A DNA stretch of 32,055 nt from positions 1 through 32,055 of the forward strand of contig JAUIJB010000051.1 in assembly GCA_030430455.1 (NCBI GenBank). The letters run 5' to 3'. The notes under the pieces are model-generated. The model was not told the DNA's origin, searched no databases, and saw nothing but the letters and a program-made list of their open reading frames with translations. The DNA comes from Verrucomicrobiia bacterium. GTDB lineage: Bacteria; Verrucomicrobiota; Verrucomicrobiia; Verrucomicrobiales; Akkermansiaceae. The position numbers and the translations under genes were made by a program. Positions within the stretch are counted from its first letter, which is position 1; every line of letters begins with the position of its first letter. Positions 23,863 to 31,438 of this stretch are shown one piece after another.

Positions 23863-24098
23863 CACGCTGACAAGCTGTCCCGGGCCCCAACTTCCATCAA
23901 GGCCCGGGTGTGGCTTGCAGCGCGGCAGGTTCCCGGCCGGGCGAACCACGCGATCACGTGATGGGAATCGTCGGGAATCCTGCGAAACTACGCTGCAGCG
24001 GGGAAGGGGACCGGAACGTGCCCGGCGCGTCCGTCGCCCGGCCCCGCGGCACACCTCAACCAACCCCCACTCCCCATGCACACACACCCAGGGAGGGG

Positions 24099-24148
24099 CG
24101 GAACGGGCGATCCCGTTCCGGCCGTGTCCCGATCCCAGACCGACACGG
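24099..24148 (+). other. Two consecutive hairpins in a 444-base gap
   Basis: CGGAACGGG (24099-24107) and CCCGTTCCG (24112-24120) form a nine-pair perfect stem with a four-base loop. Immediately after, CCGTGTC (24122-24128) and GACACGG (24142-24148) form a second stem. They lie between the divergent starts at 23862 and 24307, about 160 bases upstream of the small signal-peptide ORF. They could be a structured leader or a small RNA; no known riboswitch pattern was recognised. The rest of the gap (23863-24306) shows no gene. Confidence 0.45.
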
Positions 24149-24306
24149 GCGGCCCAAGGGCCACCGAAGCCAACTTCGCCGACCAGCCGGCACGTCCGTT
24201 CGAGCCGCTCGTCGCGAGCCGGCACCTGCTCGCCAGGCGGGCCATCGTGCGGGATGCTCACCCGCGCCCGAACCGTCGGCGCCGTCCGCATCGCCCGGCA
24301 CTGCCG

Positions 24307-24492
24307 ATGGCGGCGGGTGCCCTCGCCTGCTCGCTCCTCGCCATCATTCTCGCCTCCCCGGCCGTCGAAGCCGACCTCCATGCGGGCATCCCCGAGCTGG
24401 TCCTCCGGATCGAGGGAGCCGACCCGATGCCGCCCGTTGTGCACTGGCCGGATGCGGGTGCGGTGGCGAGATTCGAGGGGCGTCCACGTTGA
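24307..24492 (+). CDS. Small exported hypothetical protein or gene fragment
   Basis: This reading frame encodes 61 residues, beginning with a clear hydrophobic signal segment (GALACSLLAIILASPAVEA) and continuing with LHAGIPELVLRIEGAD. The frame stays open upstream to 24076, but that extension is Arg/Pro-rich and looks non-coding. No domain is recognised. It could be a genuine small secreted protein or the N-terminal stub of a larger secreted protein, like the fragment at 6786. Its stop lies 67 bases from the TrkA-C gene, which converges on it. Confidence 0.4.
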   Translation: MAAGALACSLLAIILASPAVEADLHAGIPELVLRIEGADPMPPVVHWPDAGAVARFEGRPR

Positions 24493-24559
24493 GCGGCCGC
24501 AGCCCCCCGCAGGGCTGGTGGTGCCAAGTTGCGGGTTCGCCGCCGGAGGGTGCCCACCG

Positions 24560-25366
24560 TCATCGCCCGTTTTCCTCGTCCTGCTCGGTGGACGCCCGGT
24601 CGCCCGCGTCAACCGCCTCGTCCTGCTCGTCGAGTTCCTCGCGGAACGACTCGACCGACTCCTTGTGCTCCTGCTTGCCCTCGAGCGGGTCGCGGCGTTC
24701 GGCGAGGTTCTTCAGGCGCTCGGCCTTGCCGTAGATGAACAACCGGTCGTTCTCCTCGATCTCGTAGCGGCCGCGGGGGACGCCGATGTAGGTCTGCTCG
24801 TTGCGCAGGATGCCGAGGACCAGCAGGCCCTCGGCGGTCAGGTTGAGGTCCTCGAGCCGCCGGCCGACCAGCCAGGCGATGTCGGAGACGTGGATCTCGT
24901 TGATCTCGTAATCGTCCATCACCGTGAGGATGCGCGCGAAGCTCTTCGGGCGGATGTCGGTGAAGCGGACCAGCAGGAAGTTGATCAGGCGGTCGAGCCA
25001 GCGGTCGAGCCAGCTCCAGCGGGTGGCGAGGACCAGCAGGAAGATCCCGGAAACGAGCAGGATGACCTTGCGCATCTCGGCGCCGCCCGAGGTGTCGCCG
25101 GTGAAGCCGATGATCAGCGAGGCGATCGCGGTGACGACCCCGGCGTTGCCCATCAGGATCAGCCACATGATGATGCGGCGGCGGATCGGGTGCTTGACGA
25201 CGAGTTCCGACTCGGTGGTGGTGAAGCCGGCCCCGGAGAAGGCGCTGCGCGCCTGGAAGCGGGCCCGCTCGCGCGACATGCCGGTGTGCATCAACGCGAT
25301 GGTCGCCGCCTTGGTGACGAACATCGACAAGGCGATGACGAAGATGACCGTGAGGATGGGGACCAT
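24560..25366 (-). CDS. Membrane protein with TrkA-C (RCK_C) domain
   Basis: A 268-residue membrane protein. Hydrophobic segments lie at about 3-25, 66-88 and 100-117. Between the first two is a conserved-looking loop, RFQARSAFSGAGFTTTESE (37-55). Residues about 150-225 form a TrkA C-terminal domain (EINEIHVSD, VLGILR, ENDRLFIYG), the type that binds small ligands in potassium channels and transporters. The tail (226-268) is strongly charged. The family is usually named TrkA C-terminal domain protein; a role in cation or potassium control is inferred from the domain only. The many Arg/Lys around the loop suggest it is cytoplasmic. A heptamer repeat array lies just upstream of its start. Confidence 0.85.
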   Translation of the reverse strand: MVPILTVIFVIALSMFVTKAATIALMHTGMSRERARFQARSAFSGAGFTTTESELVVKHPIRRRIIMWLILMGNAGVVTAIASLIIGFTGDTSGGAEMRKVILLVSGIFLLVLATRWSWLDRWLDRLINFLLVRFTDIRPKSFARILTVMDDYEINEIHVSDIAWLVGRRLEDLNLTAEGLLVLGILRNEQTYIGVPRGRYEIEENDRLFIYGKAERLKNLAERRDPLEGKQEHKESVESFREELDEQDEAVDAGDRASTEQDEENGR

Positions 25367-25390
25367 GAAGCGGGAAGGCCGGTGACGCCG

Positions 25391-25432
25391 GTGACCAGTG
25401 ACCAGTGACCAGTGACCAGTGACCAGTGACCA
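25391..25432. repeat. Heptamer tandem repeat (GTGACCA x6)
   Basis: Six exact copies of GTGACCA run head to tail, followed by GTGACTGG. The array starts 25 bases upstream of the TrkA-C gene start and lies within its probable promoter or leader region. Copy number could vary by slippage and so change expression of that gene. The period and GTG start match the array at 6642. Confidence 0.9.
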
Positions 25433-25502
25433 GTGACTGGAACTTTGAGCCTAGGGCGTCGGGCGACGGCTGTCAGGCGCGAAGGCGGTTTCCCGGGTTC
25501 CG

Positions 25503-27731
25503 CTACGGCTCGGAGATCTCGATGCGGTAGTAGCGGCTGGACTCGATCGTCGGATCGGTGAAGTCGAACAGCCCCGGCCCGGGGTCGCCGACCGTGCTCA
25601 GGGGGTCACCGAGGTCGTCCCAGTCGGCCAGAGCCTCGCTCGCCTGCAGTTGGTAGATTCGCCCGGGCGCCGTTTGATAGGTGATCCGCATCCCACCGGT
25701 CACCCGGTCCAGCGTGGGCGCCAGGGACGCCCCGGCGCCGCCATCCCCGAGCACGACCCCCGAGACCGTCTGCGAGCCGCTCTCCGCCACGACCGCCAGA
25801 TTGGCCAGGCTGGTGACCGCTGACTGCTCGCTCCGGAACGCGAAGTCGTCCGCGATCACCACCGGCGTGGAGTCGGGCGGCGTGACCGTCGCGCGGTAGC
25901 GGCGATTGCCGACGTCCACCTCGAGCGTGACCCGATAGGTGACGCCCGCCAGGTAGTTCAGGATGTTCGTGGCCTCGTAGCTTCCTCCATTCCGGGCATC
26001 GAACCTGCCGTCGGGGGCGAGGCGCACGATGGCCGCGAGCTCGCCATAGCCCGATGCCGGACCGGCGGAGAGGCCCACGACCGAGTCGATCGGCGCGCTG
26101 GTCGGGCGGACGTTGAAGGAGAGGGTGAACACCCCGGTGGATTCCTCCAGCGGACGGTTCTGCCACGGCCCCCCCGCCGTCGCGACGAGGGACTCGGAGG
26201 CGGGTGCCGGTTCGAAGCTGCCCCGCACGACCCAGCCGGTCAGGCCGGTGTCGAACTGCACCTGCCACCACTCGTCCCCGCCGACCTCGACCGGGCCGGA
26301 GAGGACGGTTCCGGGGGTCGACGTCGCCAGCGTTGCCTCCGATGCCGAGGTGGCCGTGGCCTCGGCGTGGAGCACCGTGGCCGCGGTGGTGATCACCCGG
26401 GCACCCGCGGGAAACTCCGCTGCCGGGTCGCCACCGCCGAGGCCATGGTAGGGCTTGAGCACGTCGTCCCACAGCGAGCGGTTGTAAACGAAGCCGTAGG
26501 TTCCACCGGAGTTCGCCGCGCTCATCTCGCCCTGCGACTTGCCCTTGGCGTAGCCGATGTATCCCATTTCGGCCTTGTACCACATGTCGGTGTTGCCGAT
26601 GTTCTGGAGCGCGACGGCGGCGTTGGCGGATGCGGTGCCCTTCGGCCAGTGGCCCGAGACGATCAGGCAGATCTGGTTCGTTGTGTGCGGCCGGTAGCCG
26701 TCGTAGGCGTAGTGAAGCGAACTGCGCGCGCCACCGGCGTCGACCGAGTTGAACTCCTTGAGCATGCCCGGCATGCCGGGGTTCGGGAGGTTGGCGGACC
26801 CGGAGACGATCCTGCCGGCACCGTTGATCCCGGCACCGCCATTGAGGCCGGCATTGACTTCGCGCCCGTAGGTGTCGTTCACCAGCCGGTCGTAGATTCC
26901 CATGTAGTCGGCCAGGGCGAGACCATGGTGGCGGTAGGTCCGAACGCCGGTCTCGATCATGGCCGCCGTGGGGGCGTCGGACGCCGGGTGGTCGGCCTTC
27001 CAGTTGAAGGTCTCGTGGAGGTTCGGCAGGTTGGCGGCGTCGAGCTCGGCCACGAAGGCTGCGTGATCGTAGCCGCCGAGCAGGGTCGCGGTGGCCGCAG
27101 GCCCGCCGAAGTACGCCATCCCCGCGAGCACGCCGCCGACCATTCCCTCGCGGTAGTTCGGGTTCCAGCCGCGGTTGAGGTTGCCGTCGCCATCCAGCGC
27201 GCGCTGCTGCGAGCCCGACGAGATGAGCGGGTTGTTGTCCGAGGTGGTGAAGGCGCTCGCCACCAGCGTCGCCTTCATGATCAGGTCGATCCGGGCCTTC
27301 TCGGCGCCGCTGAGCTGGTCCCAGATCCGCGGCGTGTTCTTGCCGATCACGAACATCCCGGTGACGTGTCGCTCGTGCTGGGCGGGGTAGCCGCCGTTGG
27401 CGGTCGGCTCGCGGCCGGGCGTGAGGATGTGGCGGATCTGCTCGAGCAGGCGCGCGTCGGCGCTGGTGTTGCCCGCGTGGCTGGCCACGGCGAGCGCGAT
27501 CGATGCGCCGCCATGGAAGGCGCCCCAGGTGTGGGCGCCGCCGGAGTAGTCGCGGTCGTAGTCGATCAGGGGCGCGGCGATGGCGGCATCGACCGCAGCC
27601 TGCGACGGGCTCCCGAGCACCGCGTCGCCGGGTTCCACTCCGGCGAGTGGGGGCGACTGCAGAACGACCGCCAACACGGCGGTCGCCCGGCGAAACCAAC
27701 TACACGTTCCTCCCCCCCGGATCAATGGCAT
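25503..27731 (-). CDS. Large secreted protein with SH3-like domain, unrecognised N-terminal region
   Basis: A 742-residue exported protein with a signal peptide at 1-31 (RRATAVLAVVLQSPPLAG). Residues about 40-435 form one long domain rich in Gly, aromatic and His residues (HTWGAFHGGASIALAV, HHGLALADYMGIYDR, HYAYDGYRPHTTNQICL). It has a helical toroid feel, such as occurs in polysaccharide lyases, but no family is recognised, so no activity is assigned. Residues about 440-505 look like a bacterial SH3 domain (GDEWWQVQFDTGLTGWV). Residues about 515-660 resemble a concanavalin-like sandwich, and about 670-742 form the beta C-terminal module (IYQLQASEALADWDDLG) ending SRYYRIEISEP. It is a single unit. 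Confidence 0.85.
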   Translation of the reverse strand: MPLIRGGGTCSWFRRATAVLAVVLQSPPLAGVEPGDAVLGSPSQAAVDAAIAAPLIDYDRDYSGGAHTWGAFHGGASIALAVASHAGNTSADARLLEQIRHILTPGREPTANGGYPAQHERHVTGMFVIGKNTPRIWDQLSGAEKARIDLIMKATLVASAFTTSDNNPLISSGSQQRALDGDGNLNRGWNPNYREGMVGGVLAGMAYFGGPAATATLLGGYDHAAFVAELDAANLPNLHETFNWKADHPASDAPTAAMIETGVRTYRHHGLALADYMGIYDRLVNDTYGREVNAGLNGGAGINGAGRIVSGSANLPNPGMPGMLKEFNSVDAGGARSSLHYAYDGYRPHTTNQICLIVSGHWPKGTASANAAVALQNIGNTDMWYKAEMGYIGYAKGKSQGEMSAANSGGTYGFVYNRSLWDDVLKPYHGLGGGDPAAEFPAGARVITTAATVLHAEATATSASEATLATSTPGTVLSGPVEVGGDEWWQVQFDTGLTGWVVRGSFEPAPASESLVATAGGPWQNRPLEESTGVFTLSFNVRPTSAPIDSVVGLSAGPASGYGELAAIVRLAPDGRFDARNGGSYEATNILNYLAGVTYRVTLEVDVGNRRYRATVTPPDSTPVVIADDFAFRSEQSAVTSLANLAVVAESGSQTVSGVVLGDGGAGASLAPTLDRVTGGMRITYQTAPGRIYQLQASEALADWDDLGDPLSTVGDPGPGLFDFTDPTIESSRYYRIEISEP

Positions 27732-27853
27732 CTGGACGGGATCCTACGGCAAGTCCGGGGTTCTGTCCAAGTTGTCGGGTCACCCGTTAGGCGGATGGCG
27801 GTCGAACCTCGCAAATGCACGTAGGTCCCGGAGAGGGTGGCTTCGACAGGCGG

Positions 27854-28147
27854 TCAGCGGCGGAACCGCAGCTCCTCGCGCAGCGACTGGACCTCACTCT
27901 GGAGCTGCATGATCATCTCGATGGCGGCCCAGTTCATCCGCTGGCGCTGGCGCAGGAACTCGATGCAGCGCAGGCGCGCGAGGCCCTCCTCGTCGAAGTG
28001 CCACTCGCCGTCGCGGGTCGCGGCGGGGGCGACCACGCCCTTGCGGCAGTAGAAGACGAGCTTGCGCTCGGTCGAGGCGCTCAGCTGCAGGGCCTCGCCG
28101 GTCGAGTAGAGCACCTGGGGGTCCGGTTCGTGGATCTGGGTGTTCAT
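27854..28147 (-). CDS. cbpM: Chaperone modulator CbpM
   Basis: A 97-residue MerR-like helical protein matching CbpM, which binds the J domain of CbpA and restrains it. The segments YSTGEALQLSASTERKLVFYCRKGVVAP, WHFDEEGLARLRCIEFLR and the C-terminal helix NWAAIEMIMQLQSEVQSLREEL match the family in order and length. The start at 28147 overlaps the cbpA stop by ATGA, so the pair is translationally coupled as in other bacteria. An in-frame ATG 18 codons upstream lies inside cbpA and is not favoured. Confidence 0.92.
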   Translation of the reverse strand: MNTQIHEPDPQVLYSTGEALQLSASTERKLVFYCRKGVVAPAATRDGEWHFDEEGLARLRCIEFLRQRQRMNWAAIEMIMQLQSEVQSLREELRFRR

Positions 28148-29091
28148 GATTGCCCGGGGTCTCTGGGGTCGAAGTTGGAGGTGTCGCGGAGCTTTTCCCA
28201 CAGGGCCTTCTCGGCCCCGCTCGTCTCGGCCGGGACCCGCAGCTCGACGACCACGAAGAGGTCGCCCGGGCCGGCCTTGGCCGGCAGGCCGTAGCCGCGC
28301 AGGCGGAGCTGGTCGCCGGCCTCGGTTCCGGCCGGAATCCGGACCTGGACCCGGCGTCCGCCGGGAAGCTGGACCGGCACCGTGGTCCCCAGGACCGCTT
28401 CCCAGGGGGCCAGCGGCAGGTTGCGATAGAGGTCGTGGCCACGCACGCGGAAGTCCGGGTCGGCTGCCAGCCGCACGCGCAGGTAGAGGTCGCCCGGGTC
28501 GCCGCCGCCGATGCCCCGGCCACCGTGGCGGGGGACCCGCAGCCGCTGGCCCTCGCGGATGCCGGCGGGGATCCTCACGTGGATCTCCTCGACCGATTCG
28601 CGCCCGGTCGCCGGGTCGAGCTGGCGCATCGCGATCGTCCGCATCGCGCCCTCCATGGCCTCGCGAAGGGTCACCATCAGGTCGCCCTCGATGTCGTGCC
28701 CGCGGATCGCGGCGCCGCCGGCCGGCCGGCGGCGCGGGTCGCCCCGGAAGCCGGTGCCGCCGAAGTAGCGCTCGAAGAAGTCACTGAAGCCGGTGCCCTC
28801 GAACTCGAACTCCTCGGATGCGCCGGCCCAGCCGCCTCCCGGCGGCGGGGGCGGGCCCTGGCGGTTCCAGTCGGCGCCGAGCTGGTCGTAGCGCTTCCTC
28901 TTCTCCGGGTCGCCCAGCACCTCGTAGGCCTCGTTGATCTCCTTGAACTTGGCCTCGGCGTCCGCCTGGTCCGCGGCGACGTCCGGGTGATGCTTGCGCG
29001 CGAGCTTGCGGAAGGCCTTCTTGATCGCCGCCGCGTCGGCATCCCGCGGCACCCCGAGGGTCTCGTAGTAGTCCTTGAACTCGGTCGCCAT
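28144..29091 (-). CDS. cbpA: DnaJ-type co-chaperone CbpA
   Basis: A 315-residue Hsp40 of the zinc-finger-free class. The ATG at 29091 (MATEFKDYYETLGV) is chosen because the J domain begins immediately; an upstream ATG adds 14 unrelated residues. The J domain covers about 6-70 with the DnaK-stimulating HPD at 35-37. A Pro/Gly/Phe-rich linker (about 75-125) includes PPPPPGGGW and FFERYFGG. Two beta C-terminal substrate-binding domains follow (about 135-300; VRIPAGIREGQRLRV and VRIPAGTEAGDQLRL). No CxxCxGxG motifs are present, so it is CbpA-like rather than DnaJ itself. It is followed at once by its modulator cbpM and is divergent from the response regulator gene. Confidence 0.93.
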   Translation of the reverse strand: MATEFKDYYETLGVPRDADAAAIKKAFRKLARKHHPDVAADQADAEAKFKEINEAYEVLGDPEKRKRYDQLGADWNRQGPPPPPGGGWAGASEEFEFEGTGFSDFFERYFGGTGFRGDPRRRPAGGAAIRGHDIEGDLMVTLREAMEGAMRTIAMRQLDPATGRESVEEIHVRIPAGIREGQRLRVPRHGGRGIGGGDPGDLYLRVRLAADPDFRVRGHDLYRNLPLAPWEAVLGTTVPVQLPGGRRVQVRIPAGTEAGDQLRLRGYGLPAKAGPGDLFVVVELRVPAETSGAEKALWEKLRDTSNFDPRDPGQS

Positions 29092-29217
29092 TGCCAGGGC
29101 GACATTTAGGCACAAGCGGCCGGCGAGGTCCACCCGGCGGTTGGCGCCGGACGGCTCATGACGTGGGACCTGTCAAACGCCGGCCGGTGGGCTCCGCGGT
29201 CCGGGCACCACGCGCGA

Positions 29218-29235
29218 AGATGACGGGAGCATGAC
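29218..29235 (-). promoter_or_regulatory. Predicted response-regulator operator (direct repeat, 11-bp period)
   Basis: The plus strand reads AGATGACGGGAGCATGAC. On the minus strand this is two 7-mers, GTCATGC and GTCATCT, separated by four bases. It matches 15 of 18 positions of the reverse complement of the site at 31439-31456. It lies 57 bases upstream of the regulator ATG and about 126 bases upstream of the cbpA ATG. OmpR/PhoB-family regulators bind such repeats, so autoregulation, or control of cbpA towards which the repeats point, is inferred. Confidence 0.6.
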
Positions 29236-29292
29236 GCCCCCCGGTGAATCGGCTTGCCAGCCCACCCGGGCGTTGCGGGAATCGAGGCTACC

Positions 29293-29970
29293 ATGCGTGT
29301 TCTGGTGGTTGAGGACTCGGACCGGCTCCGCGCGGCGGTGGCCAAGGCGCTGCGCCGCAGCGGCTATGCGGTCGACGAGGCCGACAATGGCGAGGACGGC
29401 CTGTGGCGGGTGCGCGAGGAGACGTATGACGCGGTGGTCCTCGACGTGATGATGCCGAAGCTCGACGGTCTCACGGTGCTGGCCAGGCTGCGCGGGGAGG
29501 GCGACCGCACCCCGGTGCTGCTGCTCACCGCGCGCAACACCATCGAGGATCGCGTGGCGGGGCTGCGGAGCGGGGCCGATGACTACCTCGGCAAGCCCTT
29601 CGCGCTCGCCGAGTTGCTGGCCCGGGTCGACGCGATGTGCCGGCGCCACTTCGACCATCCCGCGACGACGGTCGAGGTCGGCGACCTGGTGGTCGACACC
29701 GACGCGAGGTCGGCGACCCGCGGTGACGATGCGCTGGCGCTCACCGCGCGGGAGTACCGCCTGCTGCACGTAATGGCCCTGCAGGCCGGCAAGGTGATGA
29801 GCCGCACCGAACTGGAGCGGCATCTTTACGACGAGATGGCATCGCCGATGAGCAATGTGGTGGACGCCACGGTCTACCAACTGCGGCGCAAGCTCGCCGC
29901 CGCGGGGAGCGGCAAGCCGCTCATCCACACCCGTCGCGGCCACGGCTACGTGATGGAGGAGGAACCATGA
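29293..29970 (+). CDS. OmpR/PhoB-family response regulator
   Basis: A 225-residue two-component transcription regulator. The ATG at 29293 is chosen because the receiver begins at once (MRVLVVEDSD). Receiver residues are E7/D8, the phosphorylation site D51 (VVLDVMMP), T79 (LLTARN) and K101 (GKPF). The winged-helix DNA-binding domain covers about 128-222 with LTAREYRLL, the recognition helix SNVVDATVYQLRRKL (187-201) and the wing TRRGHGYV. The gene overlaps the kinase gene by ATGA. Two PhoB-box-like repeats at 29218 and 31439 are its likely targets. Confidence 0.95.
   Translation: MRVLVVEDSDRLRAAVAKALRRSGYAVDEADNGEDGLWRVREETYDAVVLDVMMPKLDGLTVLARLRGEGDRTPVLLLTARNTIEDRVAGLRSGADDYLGKPFALAELLARVDAMCRRHFDHPATTVEVGDLVVDTDARSATRGDDALALTAREYRLLHVMALQAGKVMSRTELERHLYDEMASPMSNVVDATVYQLRRKLAAAGSGKPLIHTRRGHGYVMEEEP
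29955..29964 (+). promoter_or_regulatory. Strong ribosome-binding site of the kinase gene
   Basis: GGAGGAGGAA lies inside the last codons of the response regulator (it encodes part of MEEEP), directly ahead of the kinase ATG at 29967. It is the clearest Shine-Dalgarno sequence in the window and supports that start. Confidence 0.8.
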
Positions 29971-31391
29971 AGACGATCCGCGGGCGCCTGACGCGCTGGT
30001 TCCTCGTCAGCCTCGGCGCGCTGTGGCTGGTGGCCGGGGCGAGCGTCTTCTTCTCCTATCGTGCGGGCCTGATGGCGGGCATGGAGGCGGAGCTTCGGAC
30101 GATGTGCCGGCAGGTCCGCTCGGCGGCGATGCCGGGAGGGGGAGGGCCCGGGCGTGGCGGCCGCTGGAGCGACCCCGGACCCGAGACCGCCGAGGTGCTC
30201 GGCCCGGAGGTGCTGTGGCAGGCCTGGCGGCCGGATGGTGCGGAACTGGGAAGGTCGCCGAACCTCGTCGGCGACCTGCCCCGGCCGGCTGACCCGCGCG
30301 CGCGGGTCGTCACGCTCGCCGATGGCACGCGGGTGATGACGGCGGGAAATCGCTTCGGCGGCGGTCGGCACTTTCAGGGCGGACCGGGCGCGCAGGGCGG
30401 TCCGGGACGGGGACCCCGGGGCGCGGGTGGCGGGCCGGGTGGCGGCGTGGACGTCAGCGTGGCGCGGCCGCTCGACGAGCTGCAGGCCAAGCTGCTGCGG
30501 ATGCTGCTCGTGCTGCTCGGCTCGGGGGGCGTGCTCGGCCTGCTCGCCTGGTGGTGGGTGCGCTTCGTGTTGCGCGACGGCCTGTCGCCGCTGCGGCGGA
30601 TCGCCGACGAGATCGCGGGCATCGACGGGGCCTCGCTCGACGGCCGCTTCGGCGACGAGGGCCTGCCGGGCGAGCTGCAGCCGGTCGTCGACCGCCTCAA
30701 CCGCCTGATGGACCGGCTGGAGGCGAGCTTCGCGCGCGAGCGCCGCTTCAGCGCCGACCTGGCGCACGAGATGCGCACGCCGCTGGCCGAGGCCAAGGCG
30801 ATCGCCGAGTCGGCGGTCCGCTGGCCGGAGGAGGGGGGGATGGCCGCGTGGCGGGACATGGTCGCCTCGGTCGAGCGGATGGAGGCGGTGGTGCAGTCGA
30901 TGCTGCAGCTCGCCCGCCTTGAGCGCGAGTCCCCGGGCGGCGGCGGCGAGGCGTTCCCGTTGGCGGCGTTGGTCGACGAGCTGTGGTCGCCGCATGCCGC
31001 GGTGGCGCGGGCGCGCGGGGTGACGCTGCGATCGCGGGTCGCGGACGATTCCCTGGTGGCGGGTGACCGCGCGTGGTGGGGGCACCTGCTGGGGAACCTG
31101 CTGGGAAATGCCGCCGAGTACGCCGACGCGGGGAGCGAGGTGGTGGTGTCGACGCGGGTTGACGGAGAACGACCGACGGTGATCGTTGCCAACCGGGCGG
31201 GCGGACTCCGGGCGGAGGAGGTCGGGCAAATGTTCGACCGCTTCTGGCGGGCCGACGAGGCCCGCGGCGAGGGCACCCACTGCGGGCTCGGGCTCTCGCT
31301 TGCCAGCGCCTGTGCCGAAGCGCTCGGCCTCAGGCTCGAGGCGGAGCTGGGCGAGGATCACCTGCTCGAGATGCGGGTGGTGGGGAGGTGA
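29967..31391 (+). CDS. Sensor histidine kinase
   Basis: A 474-residue membrane sensor kinase, partner of the preceding regulator. Membrane helices lie at about 11-32 and 176-199. The extracytoplasmic loop between them (33-175) contains two low-complexity Gly/Pro/Arg stretches (56-67 and 131-160). A HAMP-like linker (about 200-255) precedes the dimerisation box FSADLAHEMRTPLAE with phospho-acceptor H267. The ATPase domain has the N box LLGNAAEYA (N381), the F box FDRFWR (423-428) and the G2 loop CGLGLS (439-444). The G1 box, usually D-x-G-x-G, reads NRAGG (409-413) and so lacks the Asp. Similar degenerate forms occur in some kinases of this type, so activity is still likely. The start overlaps the regulator stop. 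Confidence 0.94.
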   Translation: MKTIRGRLTRWFLVSLGALWLVAGASVFFSYRAGLMAGMEAELRTMCRQVRSAAMPGGGGPGRGGRWSDPGPETAEVLGPEVLWQAWRPDGAELGRSPNLVGDLPRPADPRARVVTLADGTRVMTAGNRFGGGRHFQGGPGAQGGPGRGPRGAGGGPGGGVDVSVARPLDELQAKLLRMLLVLLGSGGVLGLLAWWWVRFVLRDGLSPLRRIADEIAGIDGASLDGRFGDEGLPGELQPVVDRLNRLMDRLEASFARERRFSADLAHEMRTPLAEAKAIAESAVRWPEEGGMAAWRDMVASVERMEAVVQSMLQLARLERESPGGGGEAFPLAALVDELWSPHAAVARARGVTLRSRVADDSLVAGDRAWWGHLLGNLLGNAAEYADAGSEVVVSTRVDGERPTVIVANRAGGLRAEEVGQMFDRFWRADEARGEGTHCGLGLSLASACAEALGLRLEAELGEDHLLEMRVVGR

Positions 31392-31438
31392 CCAGCGAGA
31401 GCGACGAGCGACGGGAAACGGACAAAAACCTTCCGCAG

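Noticed and set aside
24076..24306. Upstream extension of the small signal-peptide ORF
   Set aside because: The extension is Arg/Pro-rich, lies over two hairpins, and would bury the signal segment in the middle of the protein.
24560..25366. Assignment as a true Trk/Ktr potassium pore protein
   Set aside because: Only one loop resembles a pore segment, and the surrounding Arg/Lys residues suggest it lies in the cytoplasm; four pore repeats are missing.
25391..25440. Tandem repeats considered as a CRISPR array
   Set aside because: The units are seven bases and adjoin without spacers; no cas gene is present.
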